Assembly (NCBI GenBank): GCA_028565635.1
Contig: JAOXYB010020371.1
Span: 1-17,566 of the forward strand
DNA: 17,566 nt
Source: Phoronis ovalis
Lineage: Eukaryota > Phoronida > Phoronidae
Direction of reading: 5' to 3'
Of this stretch, positions 12,201-17,566 are shown piece by piece. Under the pieces are notes generated by a model. That model ran no database searches. It was not told the origin of the DNA and was given only the letters and a program-made list of their open reading frames with translations. Position numbers and translations under genes: made by a program. The stretch's first letter is position 1; every line of letters starts with the position of its first letter.

Positions 12201-15200
12201 GCAAGGAAGGCCAGGTGTCCTGAGTAAAATAACTGTCCGACTGCGAACTTGCATATGCTGTATCATTGTCTTCGCATTCTTTCACAATAACTGGTTCTCC
12301 TTTACTGTAAAAATCAGTTTGCTTTGCATTAGTGCTCTTATAACTACCTTCAACACTGGTAACAGATTCATCTTTATTCAAAAACAGATGGCTCTTAAAT
12401 CCATCTTTATCTCCATTTCTTTTATGAGAATTTTCGCTTCCACTTACAAATGCATTCTGACATGTTATTTTTGTTTCACTGTCATGTTTACACTGGGTGT
12501 TTATCTCACTCCCATTCGTTTTTATTTCTATTGAGTCACTTTCAGTTTTATTCATAGTTTCATCAAAATTGCTAATTCCACTTTTGCTTTTCATTCCAGT
12601 GAGGTTGTGAGCTTCATTTTTGATCCCAAAATGATAACTTCTACTTCCATTCCCAAGAGAAGTTTCGTGAAAATTATCACAATGACTACAGTTTTTGTTA
12701 TCAAATATATCACATTTTTTTTGGTCATTTACTGAATGTGCAATAACAATTTGTTGATCTGCACAATGCTTTTGTTTTGTTTCCACAACATCATTCCAGT
12801 TATCAGTCGCATCTGTTGACTGTTCGTTGTCACAATCAAAGCTATGTCTATCAGTCTGATCTTGCTCTTCATTGGCTAATCTGATTACATCATTGTTATT
12901 ACTTTCCAGTGCACAGTCGGGTGTCTGGATGTTGTGTATAAAATACTCATCAAAACTGTCATCAAACTGTAGGGCATCCATGCCATTTGATTCATTTTTA
13001 TTTGTAGAATTTTCTTCTATGGTGTTTTTGACAGCTTGGGATATTGAGTTTGCTAACATATTTTTAATTAGAACTGAGTTGTCTCCTTTATTTTCATTGG
13101 TATTGAGCGAGCATGTTTCTTTGCCATTTCCTACTTTTTCTTTGGCGGCAAATTCTTCAGCAGTGGTAGAATGTTTTGTCACAAAATTGAGACTTTTGTC
13201 CCTTTGTGTCCTAGTGATTTCTTCCTCCTGCTTAGATACTACTGCAAGATAATCCCCAGTATAGAAATAACCATTATCAAAATTTGTTGATTTTAAAATT
13301 TTCTCATCTTCATCCAATTCTAAATTTTCTATCGTAACCCGATTCTCCATTTTCTGGTTGTTTTCAAAATTTGTAGATTTGTTTGAAGTTTGTTCTGTAG
13401 CTTTGTCACTTTCAAAATTATCTATCGCTACAACACCATTGTTTTCTAGACATTCTGTGTTGCCAGCATCATTTTCCAGTCCATCGTCTTCAATACCACT
13501 GCCACTACTAACACAAGACAATGGTGAAAAGTTGATATCAAACACAGCTTCATCTTCAAAACTATTGTTAGAGGCATTTGTATCAATAGGTGATGCTGTA
13601 CAGGTTGTAACTGTCATATGTTGCCCATTATTACTGAAGTCTATAGTTCCGTCGACCTCAGAAATATCAGCAATTACATTGTGTGCGGCATGATCAGCAG
13701 TGCCTGTTGTTGGTACAGTGCTGCTACCTTTGTTAATAATAATATTGCCTTCATTTAAAAAATCGTCATTCGTATTATTATTGCTTAGAAGACCTGTGCA
13801 ATCATTTGCTTGTGACACATCCTTGCCACTGCTCAATTTTACAGTAGTTTCATTTACAACAGAATTTTTGTCAACATTCACAAACGCCACCTGGTTGTCA
13901 TGCAGTAACTTATTTTGATTTAATCGAGCATTTTCACACATTTTATTTCTCACTAAGCTTGGTGTTTCCGTACTGGTATCATTTTGTATAATATCAGTTT
14001 TATTTCTTCTTTTATCTTTTTTTAATAAAGAGCTTAAGGATTTGGGATTATTAGCTACATCGCAGTACTTATTCTGGGCAGATGTCAGCCCAGTTTGCTC
14101 CATGCCAATGTTATTATTACAAAGTGTGTCTTCGAAAAGTTTATGTGAATTCTGTTGCAAACCTAAATCACTTTTCTTATTAATCCCTAATGTACTAGTG
14201 CTATTACACCAGTTTAAATCCCTCTCTGCCACGTTAATTATATCTGATACTTGTCCTTGCCTCATTGCTTCATTCTGTGCAGTAGCCTTCTTCATAGGTG
14301 GAAAATATTTCTTTGAGCCAATTAAAGCTAATATTTGTGATTTGCTTCGTTTTTCACCACCAGTAAACATTGCTACTTTTGGTACATCATTTATTTTCAT
14401 CCTATTATCAATTTGACAACTAGGAGCTTCTGAGTTATGGGACAGTATATTTGAGCTACCAAAATCTGTAACATGAGAAATGAAGACTTATAATATTTAG
14501 CCAGAAGAAAATAAGAGTGTTACCACAGGGAACCCTTTCAAATTGTAGTTTCACAAGTTTGCCACTAGGGGGTATTGTTGGCTACATCGCAATTCACATA
14601 AAGTAAAATAGAACATTTTATAAATAAAATTGTACTTCTGCAGCTGTAAAAAAGTATCTTGAAAAGTTTTTTTTTCCAAACCTTCCGTAAAATTAGGAAA
14701 TGTATAACAAATTTATTTTAAACCTGATATTTGCCAGAGCATTGAATGCTACAGGTAGGTTAGCCTATAAATCTAACATTTTATCACAATATCCCCTAGA
14801 GGGCAGGACTTGAAAGTCTTCACTAGAAATGGTCTATTGTATGTCTGACATTTCAAACCATCCGATGTTGTACTTTTATATTAGCTTACTGCCGTAAAGC
14901 ATCCAAATATAAAATCGTAAATCAAAATTGTCATGTACCGAAACATGAAAATTAAAACCAATTCTAAACTTTGTAATGAAAACAAATACCGGTATTGTAT
15001 TTTAAAATTGAACAATCATATAAGCCAGCTGGGAGTTGAGAAATATAAATCATCTAAGTACTACATATATAATATACCATTCTCATCACACTTTGTTCTA
15101 TAGGCTCTTTCTTTGGAATATAAATTCAAGAAATCACTGTTATGTCCTGTTGCTGTGAATAAGCATGGTGGGCTTATACAAGGCGACACCGCATAGTCTG

Positions 15201-17064
15201 GCGATGACATCTCAATCAGCAGAGATGCTGATGTGGGTTCACTTTTAGGTTGCTTTACTGGCCTTGGAGGAATAAAACCCTGTGTAACAAAAAAATACTA
15301 AAATCACAATTAAATAAGCTCTTATGCTGGGCAATTGTTAAGGAAAGGCCTATAGTTGGAATTGCAAAGTAAAATGTTTTAAAGTGCAGCCTTGTAGAAA
15401 CTTTAGTTATTTTAACAGAGCAACAGTTCTTAAAATAAATTCACGAACAGCACTGTACAGCCATTACCACGAAGAAATGACTCACGAAAGATCGAGAAAC
15501 TGAACTGTAACATTTGCTGCATAAATAACAGTGAACAATGAAGAATAATTTAAGTATCAAATGCGTTTAAGTTTGATTTATTACACATTTAATGTTATAA
15601 TTGACTGAGAGCTGATTGGACAGATAGCAGATACACTACAAGCCACTGACTGCTAGTCTCATTAGCACATATATATCCATTATACAGATACATATCTGTC
15701 AATGCTCCCGATCTCATCGGAAGTCTCCAGATTCGGAGACTCATCTCCCGATCCATATTAAAAATCTCCCGATTTCAAAATTTTCATGTTTCAAAATTTT
15801 TCAGAAATGTCAGAGTTTAGAGGATTGCAATATATGTATATAAATATTATTGGATATGTGCCCAAATTGGTATGTGCAATATATAAATGACAACGCCAGC
15901 AAATAATTTAGTTATAAAAAGGTCAAAATAAAAATACATTGAATACTATCAAAGTAGTCCAAAATGGCTCAGAATGCATCAAATTAAACCATTTTTTCAA
16001 AATTTTATGGGGAGCATGCCGCCGGACCCCCATAGCCTTTGGCACGTCCTCGCTAACGCTTCCTTGGGAAAATCTCCCTATCTGGCATGTTCCAAAGTTG
16101 ACAAGTATGCAGATAACATTACCAGAATTTTTCATAGGTATAAAAGTATACAATCTTTACCCCTCGTTTCCTTTTCAGTCCAGCTGCCCTGGCAGCATTA
16201 AATGTTGGTCTTTCTTTACTAATAACATCATTGCTAGAATTCTCTTTACATGTGACGGTCTCTTTTGCATTATCATTTTTCTTTACGCTTTCAATGGTGA
16301 TTAAATAGCGGTCAGTTTCAAGATCACTTCCTAGTGTTACCTGAGAAAAATAAACAAATACTCTAATAGTTTTACATAGAAAACTCGCTTTATCATCAGG
16401 TATTTCAGCAGAACTTTATCCAACTTTTCCATGCGATACCTGATGTACCTTTTACAGAGTGTTACTAAACGATTGAGTTTGGTTTGGTGAATACAGTTGT
16501 AATGTACAGTGTTCACTATTGCAATATAAACAATCAATGTGCAATCAATCTGTCTTACTACACAGAGCTATAGTTTTAAAATGTTTGCCTATGAAAAATT
16601 ACCATCTCATGCGATCAAAAATTGGCAAAAAGCAGTATGCTAGGTAAAATGTTCCAGCTCACATAAGTTACATTACTTTTGAACTGTTAGACGTTCTTGC
16701 TGAAAAGTTTTAATCAAGGTTATTTAAATAATATGGAACATGCATATAGGAGTTCATAATTATTTATTTTTAGAAGGTATGAAAAGAGACTTCATTACAT
16801 CCATTCTAATTATAATCTAAAGAAAATGTTTAGATCCTGTTACTTATCCGTTATTTAATTCCCTGTTCATTATTTGTTATTTAATTCCCTGTTCATTATT
16901 TGTTATTTTTTCCTCTTCCATTTAGAATGTTGTTACTCTTAGCTGTAATATGTTTATATCATTCAATAAAGTTAAAACATTTTAAAGAGTCACTGTCATT
17001 ATACCTGATCTTGCCTGACATGAAATGAGTCCAGCTTTGTCATCTTGTCATCATAAAGGATTGC
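103..17064 (-). CDS. ZGRF1: ZGRF1 orthologue: GRF zinc-finger SF1B DNA helicase, 19 exons, both ends missing
   Basis: Spliced gene, exons (5' to 3'): 17064-17005, 16340-16161, 15279-15078, 14465-11559, 10942-10815, 10579-10420, 10329-10223, 9843-8506, 8145-7938, 7337-7219, 7005-6387, 5706-5512, 5071-4834, 4261-4129, 3296-3033, 2569-2441, 1977-1769, 891-763, 212-103. They total 7435 bases, open throughout, with all 18 junctions GT-AG and in phase. Residues here count from the first visible codon. Domains: DUF2439 (1 to about 42), disordered low-complexity region (about 80-1690), conserved helix before the finger (1695-1763), GRF zinc finger with C1785, H1787, C1810, C1818, and a UPF1-like helicase from about 2010 with GAFGAGKS, DECSQ, GDPKQL, RTQYRCHP, VDAFQG and NVALTRAR. 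Known for the family: ZGRF1 is a nuclear 5'-3' helicase that stimulates RAD51 strand exchange and helps repair stalled forks and crosslinks; yeast Mte1 and Dbl2 share only the N-terminal domain. The start codon and the last residues lie outside the window. Identity rests on domain order plus close motif matches, recalled without a search. Confidence 0.93.
213..762 (-). other. ZGRF1: Intron between exons 18 and 19
   Basis: AT-rich, 550 bases. I see no coding segment, RNA gene or clear repeat in it. Confidence 0.85.
763..891 (-). CDS. ZGRF1: ZGRF1 exon 18 of window: motif V
   Basis: 129 bases, phase 2 to 2. It reads LKAIQISTVDAFQGGEKSVI then ILSCVRTDYVGFIDSD. STVDAFQGGE is helicase motif V. 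Acceptor TATTTCAG, donor GTAAGT at 762. The next exon completes the Lys codon. Confidence 0.95.
1130..1410 (-). mobile_element. Decayed non-LTR retrotransposon (LINE) 3' ORF remnant
   Basis: Inside the intron 892-1768. On the minus strand the frame at about 1293-1171 reads NIQTYDFFGRTIPVWNSLTA, resembling the xxxSFFPRTIxxWNSLP signature at the C-terminus of Jockey/CR1-type reverse transcriptase ORFs. It is bounded by in-frame stops at about 1287-1289 and 1168-1170, and similar text in the frame upstream of the first stop shows it is a broken copy. The edges are approximate and no poly-A tail or target duplication was found. The rest of the intron looks featureless. Confidence 0.55.
1769..1977 (-). 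CDS. ZGRF1: ZGRF1 exon 17 of window: second RecA domain
   Basis: 209 bases, phase 0 in, phase 2 out. It reads DFPTLCFFDVADGRE, then NEREVEFVIFLIEAL and SIGVITLYKSQATRIY, the conserved IGVITxYxxQ segment of AAA_12 helicase domains. Acceptor TTTCTAACAG, donor GTAATA at 1768. Confidence 0.94.
2283..2313. repeat. (TAAAAG)n short tandem repeat
   Basis: About four imperfect hexamer units of GTAAAA/TAAAAG in the intron 1978-2440, which otherwise holds nothing I can identify. Confidence 0.8.
2441..2569 (-). CDS. ZGRF1: ZGRF1 exon 16 of window: helicase motif IV region
   Basis: 43 codons, phase 0 to 0: GHSPALLRTQYRCHP (RxQYRxHP signature of UPF1-like helicases at about 2294) followed by NHLFYRGQLIDGVTE. 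This belongs to the second RecA-like domain. Acceptor TTGTAG, donor GTAAGT at 2440. Confidence 0.95.
2768..3023 (-). mobile_element. tRNA-derived SINE-like element, degraded
   Basis: In the minus orientation the segment starts GGTCAGTTAGCTCAGTGG. Bases 3015-3005 (TAGCTCAGTGG) fit the RNA polymerase III A-box exactly. Text like a tRNA body follows (ACTAGGTTGAGAGCTGG) and then a GATGAGGCCAT stretch where a SINE body would begin. The B-box position is present but decayed, with no clear GGTTCRA. A run of ten A at about 2768-2779 could be the tail. A real tRNA is unlikely since no acceptor-stem or T-arm pairing is visible. The far end is a guess. Confidence 0.45.
3033..3296 (-). CDS. ZGRF1: ZGRF1 exon 15 of window: motifs II and III
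   Basis: 88 codons, phase 0 to 0. KLGQVRVVGVTCAAC leads to LLDECSQMTEPASLLPI (Walker B/motif II, DECSQ at about 2229-2233) and LVLVGDPKQLNPTIQGSE (motif III, GDPKQ at 2255). These couple ATP hydrolysis to translocation. Acceptor CTTCTTCAG; donor GTAAAT, with a SINE-like repeat starting only about ten bases inside the intron. Confidence 0.96.
3297..4128 (-). other. ZGRF1: Intron between exons 14 and 15
   Basis: 832 bases, AT-rich. Apart from the 28-bp duplication near 4000 there is nothing recognisable. The open frame at 3835-4041 on the minus strand has no splice or family support. Confidence 0.8.
3980..4035. repeat. 28-bp direct tandem duplication
   Basis: Two adjoining 28-base units (3980-4007 and 4008-4035) differing at two positions; the shared core is GTGACATTTTGAT. 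Probably a recent replication-slippage duplication inside the intron. Confidence 0.9.
4129..4261 (-). CDS. ZGRF1: ZGRF1 exon 14 of window: helicase insert between motifs Ia and II
   Basis: 133 bases, phase 2 in, phase 0 out, reading VHASGTENQELKELQAIL and ending EKQRLGENRR. The charged, Leu-spaced sequence is probably helical, like the stalk/1B insert of UPF1-like helicases, and matches the LHASGxENQEL segment expected here in ZGRF1. Acceptor CTGCAG, donor GTATGT. Confidence 0.9.
4262..4833 (-). other. ZGRF1: Intron between exons 13 and 14
   Basis: 572 bases of AT-rich sequence with no coding segment or repeat that I recognise. Confidence 0.8.
4834..5071 (-). CDS. ZGRF1: ZGRF1 exon 13 of window: Walker A and motif Ia
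   Basis: 238 bases, phase 1 in, phase 2 out. The split Gly plus AFGAGKSYLLAV forms the ATP-binding P-loop (GxxxxGKS, residues 2075-2082). ILISSNTNVAVDRIL is motif Ia, which contacts single-stranded DNA. The exon ends KIAKPVLPF. Acceptor TTTCCAG, donor GTAAGA. Confidence 0.95.
5072..5511 (-). other. ZGRF1: Intron between exons 12 and 13
   Basis: 440 bases with nothing identifiable. Confidence 0.8.
5512..5706 (-). CDS. ZGRF1: ZGRF1 exon 12 of window: start of helicase core up to Walker A
   Basis: 195 bases, phase 1 to 1. The sequence includes ILYKLNSDQSKALMNIAGMF, matching the Q-motif-like LNxDQxxAL segment of UPF1-like helicases, and ends AVTLIHG, the strand leading into the P-loop. Acceptor TTTTTACCAG, donor GTATGT at 5511. 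Confidence 0.92.
5814..6120. mobile_element. MITE, 307 bp, 26-bp terminal inverted repeats, 9-bp TSD
   Basis: The left end (5814-5839) begins TAGACTTGCTCAAG and the right end (6095-6120) finishes CTTGAGCAAGTCTA; the 26-base ends are inverted copies with two mismatches. Both sides are flanked by the same nine bases, TATTTTAAC (5805-5813 and 6121-6129), the mark of a DNA transposon insertion. It has no open frame for a transposase and a very AT-rich interior with poly-T and poly-A tracts, so it is non-autonomous. A 9-bp duplication is usual for Mutator-like elements and possible for Merlin or related families; the family is not settled. It lies in the intron between exons 11 and 12. Confidence 0.85.
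6299..6358. repeat. Compound inverted repeat (hairpin) just inside a donor site
   Basis: AATCAGTCTT (6299-6308) pairs perfectly with AAGACTGATT (6349-6358), and nested inside CCAGCT (6314-6319) pairs with AGCTGG (6332-6337). In the pre-mRNA the fold begins about 28 bases after the exon 11 donor at 6386. Confidence 0.8.
6387..7005 (-). CDS. ZGRF1: ZGRF1 exon 11 of window: second half of GRF finger and pre-helicase region
   Basis: 619 bases, phase 0 in, phase 1 out. It starts GRYFYACNAARNEQCKFFVW, giving zinc ligands C1810 and C1818 and the Trp that ends the finger. About 185 further residues follow, including RKENSAVYSKDDLWIVSS and GPNSDNEVEIEP, matching the domain between finger and helicase in ZGRF1. 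The donor GTGAAG at 6386 is chosen because it is the only one that keeps phase and precedes the in-frame TAA at 6361-6363; retaining the intron would end the protein there. Confidence 0.92.
7219..7337 (-). CDS. ZGRF1: ZGRF1 exon 10 of window: first half of GRF zinc finger
   Basis: 119 bases, phase 1 in, phase 0 out. It codes PPCQHGQPSKIVQVKKEGP then NK, giving the first two zinc ligands C1785 and H1787 of a CHCC GRF finger and the VKKEGPNKG signature across the junction. GRF fingers bind single-stranded DNA in the family (TOP3A, NEIL3, APE2, ZGRF1). Donor GTACAT at 7218. Confidence 0.92.
7338..7937 (-). other. ZGRF1: Intron between exons 9 and 10
   Basis: 600 bases. An 84-codon plus-strand open frame at 7646-7900 matches no family I know and has no gene context, so it is probably chance. 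No repeats stand out. Confidence 0.75.
7938..8145 (-). CDS. ZGRF1: ZGRF1 exon 9 of window: conserved helix preceding the GRF finger
   Basis: 208 bases, phase 0 in, phase 1 out, beginning CGTGNLKFPGKEE. The part REIVFTPKFNNFQEYRKTL followed by TEHINIILFELSKNLHNAL is the conserved amphipathic segment that precedes the zinc finger in ZGRF1 proteins, ending DKVDISG. Acceptor TTGTTCCAG, donor GTAAAC. Confidence 0.88.
8146..8505 (-). other. ZGRF1: Intron between exons 8 and 9
   Basis: 360 bases, AT-rich, with nothing recognisable. Confidence 0.8.
8506..9843 (-). CDS. ZGRF1: ZGRF1 exon 8 of window: second large disordered exon
   Basis: 446 codons, phase 0 to 0, starting PLDYSKMDVSPLQ; the Met at 9825 is internal because the frame is open and spliced upstream. 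The exon is Ser/Asn/Pro-rich and probably disordered. A KEN tripeptide lies at 9310-9318 (SDCDKENHGG). Two related stretches, PSNFCCLLNNSQDS and PSNFYSLYSSQNAN, lie about 96 residues apart, and GNVLQG and GNVLDG lie between and after them, pointing to an old internal duplication. The exon ends RNPAEPRRSA before donor GTAAGT at 8505. Confidence 0.88.
9844..10222 (-). other. ZGRF1: Intron between exons 7 and 8
   Basis: 379 bases with only homopolymer T tracts and no identifiable element. Confidence 0.8.
10223..10329 (-). CDS. ZGRF1: ZGRF1 exon 7 of window: linker with aromatic motif
   Basis: 107 bases, phase 1 in and phase 0 out, coding EQSLYWIDTSDEKPRLHQW and ending DPFTLDWKNVW. Acceptor TTTGCAG, donor GTAATA at 10222. 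The cluster of aromatic residues (YW, HQW, DW, VW) in a disordered arm suggests a short linear binding motif; that is inference. Intron 6, between this exon and exon 6, is only 90 bases. Confidence 0.8.
10420..10579 (-). CDS. ZGRF1: ZGRF1 exon 6 of window: linker, start uncertain by 18 bases
   Basis: The longer version starts VQCKLQCYTLSGMVSSN after the acceptor TTTTACAG; a second AG at 10562-10563 would start the exon at 10561 instead. Both keep phase 0, so they differ only by six residues (VQCKLQ). The exon ends VTEANT plus one base that joins AA of exon 7 to give Glu. The long form is preferred because its acceptor has the better pyrimidine context. No domain is recognised. Confidence 0.72.
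10815..10942 (-). CDS. ZGRF1: ZGRF1 exon 5 of window: disordered linker
   Basis: 128 bases, phase 1 in and phase 0 out, reading TVNCVRQRNASLPHPSESF and ending RSMATR. Acceptor TTAG before 10942, donor GTATGT at 10814. The acidic/Ser-rich sequence has no recognised domain. It is supported by open frame, splice signals and phase agreement with both neighbours. Confidence 0.75.
10943..11558 (-). other. ZGRF1: Intron between exons 4 and 5
   Basis: 616 bases. No coding segment, RNA gene or repeat recognised. Confidence 0.8.
11559..14465 (-). CDS. ZGRF1: ZGRF1 exon 4 of window: giant disordered exon
   Basis: A single 2907-base open exon (about residues 148-1117). It begins FGSSNILSHNSEAPSC and continues in frame through an internal Met at 14400 that is not the gene start. 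Near its beginning, KRSKSQILALIGSKK (about 186-200) looks like a short conserved motif in an otherwise low-complexity region rich in Asn, Ser, Asp, Glu, Lys and Thr, with no recognisable fold. A second island with hydrophobic and basic residues sits near the end (FPGIRQIKRPCIFENLSQIA, coded around 12000-12057). The exon ends TREASG, sharing its last base with exon 5 across a GTAGGT donor. Such a long disordered arm is typical of animal ZGRF1; the exact length differs between species. Confidence 0.9.
14549..14816. repeat. Imperfect inverted repeat, possible old MITE
   Basis: The left arm TTTGCCACTAGGGGGTATTG (about 14558-14577) and the right arm, ending CCCCTAGAGGGCAGGACTTG (14793-14812), are imperfect inverted copies about 200 bases apart. 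The similarity continues outward (CACAAG / ACTTG). No target duplication was found. It sits in the intron 14466-15077, which is otherwise unremarkable. Confidence 0.35.
15078..15279 (-). CDS. ZGRF1: ZGRF1 exon 3 of window: GFIPPRP motif and disordered linker
   Basis: 202 bases, phase 0 in and phase 1 out. It opens with GFIPPRPVKQPKSEP, so the junction reads KRKR-GGFIPPRP, a short conserved element after DUF2439 in the family. The rest is Ser/Pro-rich (SSPDYAVSPCISPP) with several SP sites and is probably disordered. The last base joins exon 4 to make the Asp of CDENDFGSS. Acceptor ACACAG, donor GTATAT. Confidence 0.85.
15690..16110. repeat. Probable dispersed repeat fragment with CTCCCGAT motifs
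   Basis: CTCCCGAT occurs at about 15705, 15745 and 15765, the first two around a hairpin (AGTCTCC 15722-15728 with GGAGACT 15735-15741). Farther right a GC-richer block, GGGGAGCATGCCGCCGGACC (16010-16029), breaks the AT-rich intron. Its composition differs sharply from the flanks and its look recalls transposon-derived repeats seen in invertebrate genomes, but I cannot name the family. Both open frames crossing it are probably repeat-derived or chance. Edges are approximate, inside the intron 15280-16160. Confidence 0.35.
16161..16340 (-). CDS. ZGRF1: ZGRF1 exon 2 of window: end of DUF2439 and basic NLS-like stretch
   Basis: Sixty codons, phase 0 to 0. Residues 24-36 (GSDLETDRYLITI) are the conserved end of DUF2439, where family members read GDDLESDRYLI. 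The exon then runs through a polar linker to a basic end, AAGLKRKRG (KRKR at about 76-79), which looks like a nuclear localisation signal; that role is inferred. Acceptor CAG before 16340, donor GTAAAG at 16160. Confidence 0.88.
16850..16908. repeat. 26-bp tandem repeat, about 2.3 copies
   Basis: Units 16850-16875 and 16876-16901 are identical, built on GTTATTTAATTCCCTG, and a third starts at 16902. It lies in the intron 16341-17004. A plus-strand AATAAA follows at 16965-16970; the rest of the intron shows nothing more. Confidence 0.92.
17005..17064 (-). CDS. ZGRF1: ZGRF1 exon 1 of window: DUF2439 core
   Basis: Sixty bases, phase 0 at both ends, coding AILYDDKMTKLDSFHVRQDQ. The AILYDDK string is the signature of the DUF2439 domain, which in Mte1, Dbl2 and ZGRF1 recruits the protein to recombination intermediates. 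The acceptor is TGTAG at 17065-17066 and the donor GTATAA from 17004. It has no ATG consistent with a start, and the family's first strand (the YTHQK-type segment) is not encoded in the remaining 500 bases to the right, so at least one 5' coding exon lies outside the window. Confidence 0.85.
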
Positions 17065-17296
17065 CTACAAAATACTTAATAAATTTAATTAAGAGTTAAC
17101 GATGAACAAAATAATAATATTAGGTTTTGAAGTGTAATTGATACTTAATTTTTACATAATAACTTTCAAAATCTGATCTCTGATAATATCTGAAATAAAC
17201 ACAGCAGCTCCTTGAAGTATTGTGATGAGAGGTTACCATAGTGCTGTTAGGCCTAAAATAAAAGTTGTGTTTCAGATAACTTCATGAAAAAAATTA

Positions 17297-17327
17297 GGGT
17301 GGGTAGGTAGGAAGGTAGGTAGGTAGA
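17297..17327. repeat. (GTAG)n microsatellite
   Basis: About seven imperfect GGTA/GTAG tetramers with one GAAG interruption, in the partial intron 17065-17566 upstream of the first visible exon. Confidence 0.9.
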
Positions 17328-17445
17328 GAAGGGATATACTTTATTTTTGTTAATATTTCTATTCAACTGTGGTGAAGTTATGGGGAAAAATTAGAGTTCA
17401 CGTATATAGAAGGAAGCACCTTAGGGATCATCTCAAAAGTTATTG

Positions 17446-17532
17446 CACTAACCCCAAACGTATAGCGTTTAATATAGGGGGTGGGGGGGGGGGGGTTGGG
17501 GGGTAAAATCCACCCACATTTAGGGGTTAGTG
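17446..17532. repeat. G-rich tract inside an inverted repeat
   Basis: CACTAACCCC (17446-17455) pairs perfectly with GGGGTTAGTG (17523-17532). The 67-base loop holds 17477-17503, where 24 of 27 bases are G on the plus strand, which is the gene's template strand. It can form a G-quadruplex in principle. Homopolymer length may be affected by sequencing error. Confidence 0.85.
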
Positions 17533-17566
17533 GGAAATGAAAACGCATAGATCGAGAGAGCGAGGT

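Noticed and set aside
13269-13385. Repeated KSTNFENN / KSTNFDNG text in exon 4
   Set aside because: Only eight residues long in a low-complexity Asn/Ser/Lys region; not enough for a claimed repeat.
9823-14400. Met codons at 14400, 9825, 10543 and 6900 as gene starts
   Set aside because: Each is preceded by open in-frame sequence back to a good acceptor with phase matching the upstream exon, so they are internal residues.
11601-14416. Plus-strand open frames opposite exon 4 (e.g. 12872-13252, 14042-14416)
   Set aside because: They are antisense shadows of the minus-strand exon, with no domain and hydrophobic bias typical of reversed polar codons.
15923-16304. Open frames on both strands around a GC-rich block
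   Set aside because: Their sequence overlaps exon 2 and a probable repeat; no known family is recognised on either strand.
16965-16970. Plus-strand AATAAA as a polyadenylation signal of another gene
   Set aside because: No plus-strand coding exon precedes it; in AT-rich intron the hexamer is expected by chance, or it may be part of an unrecognised repeat.
17450-17530. Telomere-like TTAGGG text
   Set aside because: Only single GGGGTTAG-like units occur; there is no tandem array.

Overview
The window is animal nuclear DNA: AT-rich, with one large spliced gene on the minus strand, GT-AG introns of about 90-900 bases, and introns holding SINE-, MITE- and LINE-like debris and short tandem repeats. 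There are no bacterial features. The repeat flavour and the gene's divergence from vertebrate versions suggest a marine or freshwater invertebrate, perhaps a mollusc, but this is a weak inference.

The gene is almost certainly the orthologue of ZGRF1 (GRF-type zinc finger domain-containing protein 1), a superfamily 1B DNA helicase that works with RAD51 in replication-fork and crosslink repair. I could assemble 19 consecutive coding exons (17064 down to 103). Every intron is GT-AG and every exon junction keeps phase, giving 7435 coding bases (2478 codons plus one base) with no internal stop. Both ends run off the window: the first coding exon(s), with the start codon and the beginning of the DUF2439 domain, lie beyond the right edge, and the short tail after helicase motif VI lies beyond the left edge.

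Layout in the direction of transcription (right to left): 17566-17065, partial intron with a GTAG microsatellite and a G-rich hairpin; 17064-16161, rest of the DUF2439 (Mte1/Dbl2-type) domain and a basic KRKR stretch; 15279-15078, short exon with an SQ/P-rich linker; 14465-11559, one giant exon coding about 970 disordered residues; 10942-8506, four more exons of disordered linker; 8145-6387, conserved lead-in helix, GRF zinc finger and its C-terminal extension; 5706-103, UPF1-like helicase core with all expected motifs (Walker A, DECSQ, GDPKQ, RTQYRCHP, VDAFQG, NVALTRAR).

The most notable non-coding features are a 43-bp tandem repeat (2.8 copies) that copies the 5' splice site of the last visible exon; a 307-bp MITE with 26-bp terminal inverted repeats and a perfect 9-bp target-site duplication; a tRNA-derived SINE-like head with a perfect A-box ten bases inside a donor site; and a decayed LINE reverse-transcriptase tail. 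I did not find a second gene, an RNA gene or a clearly novel biological system; the interest lies in the gene's architecture and in its repeats.
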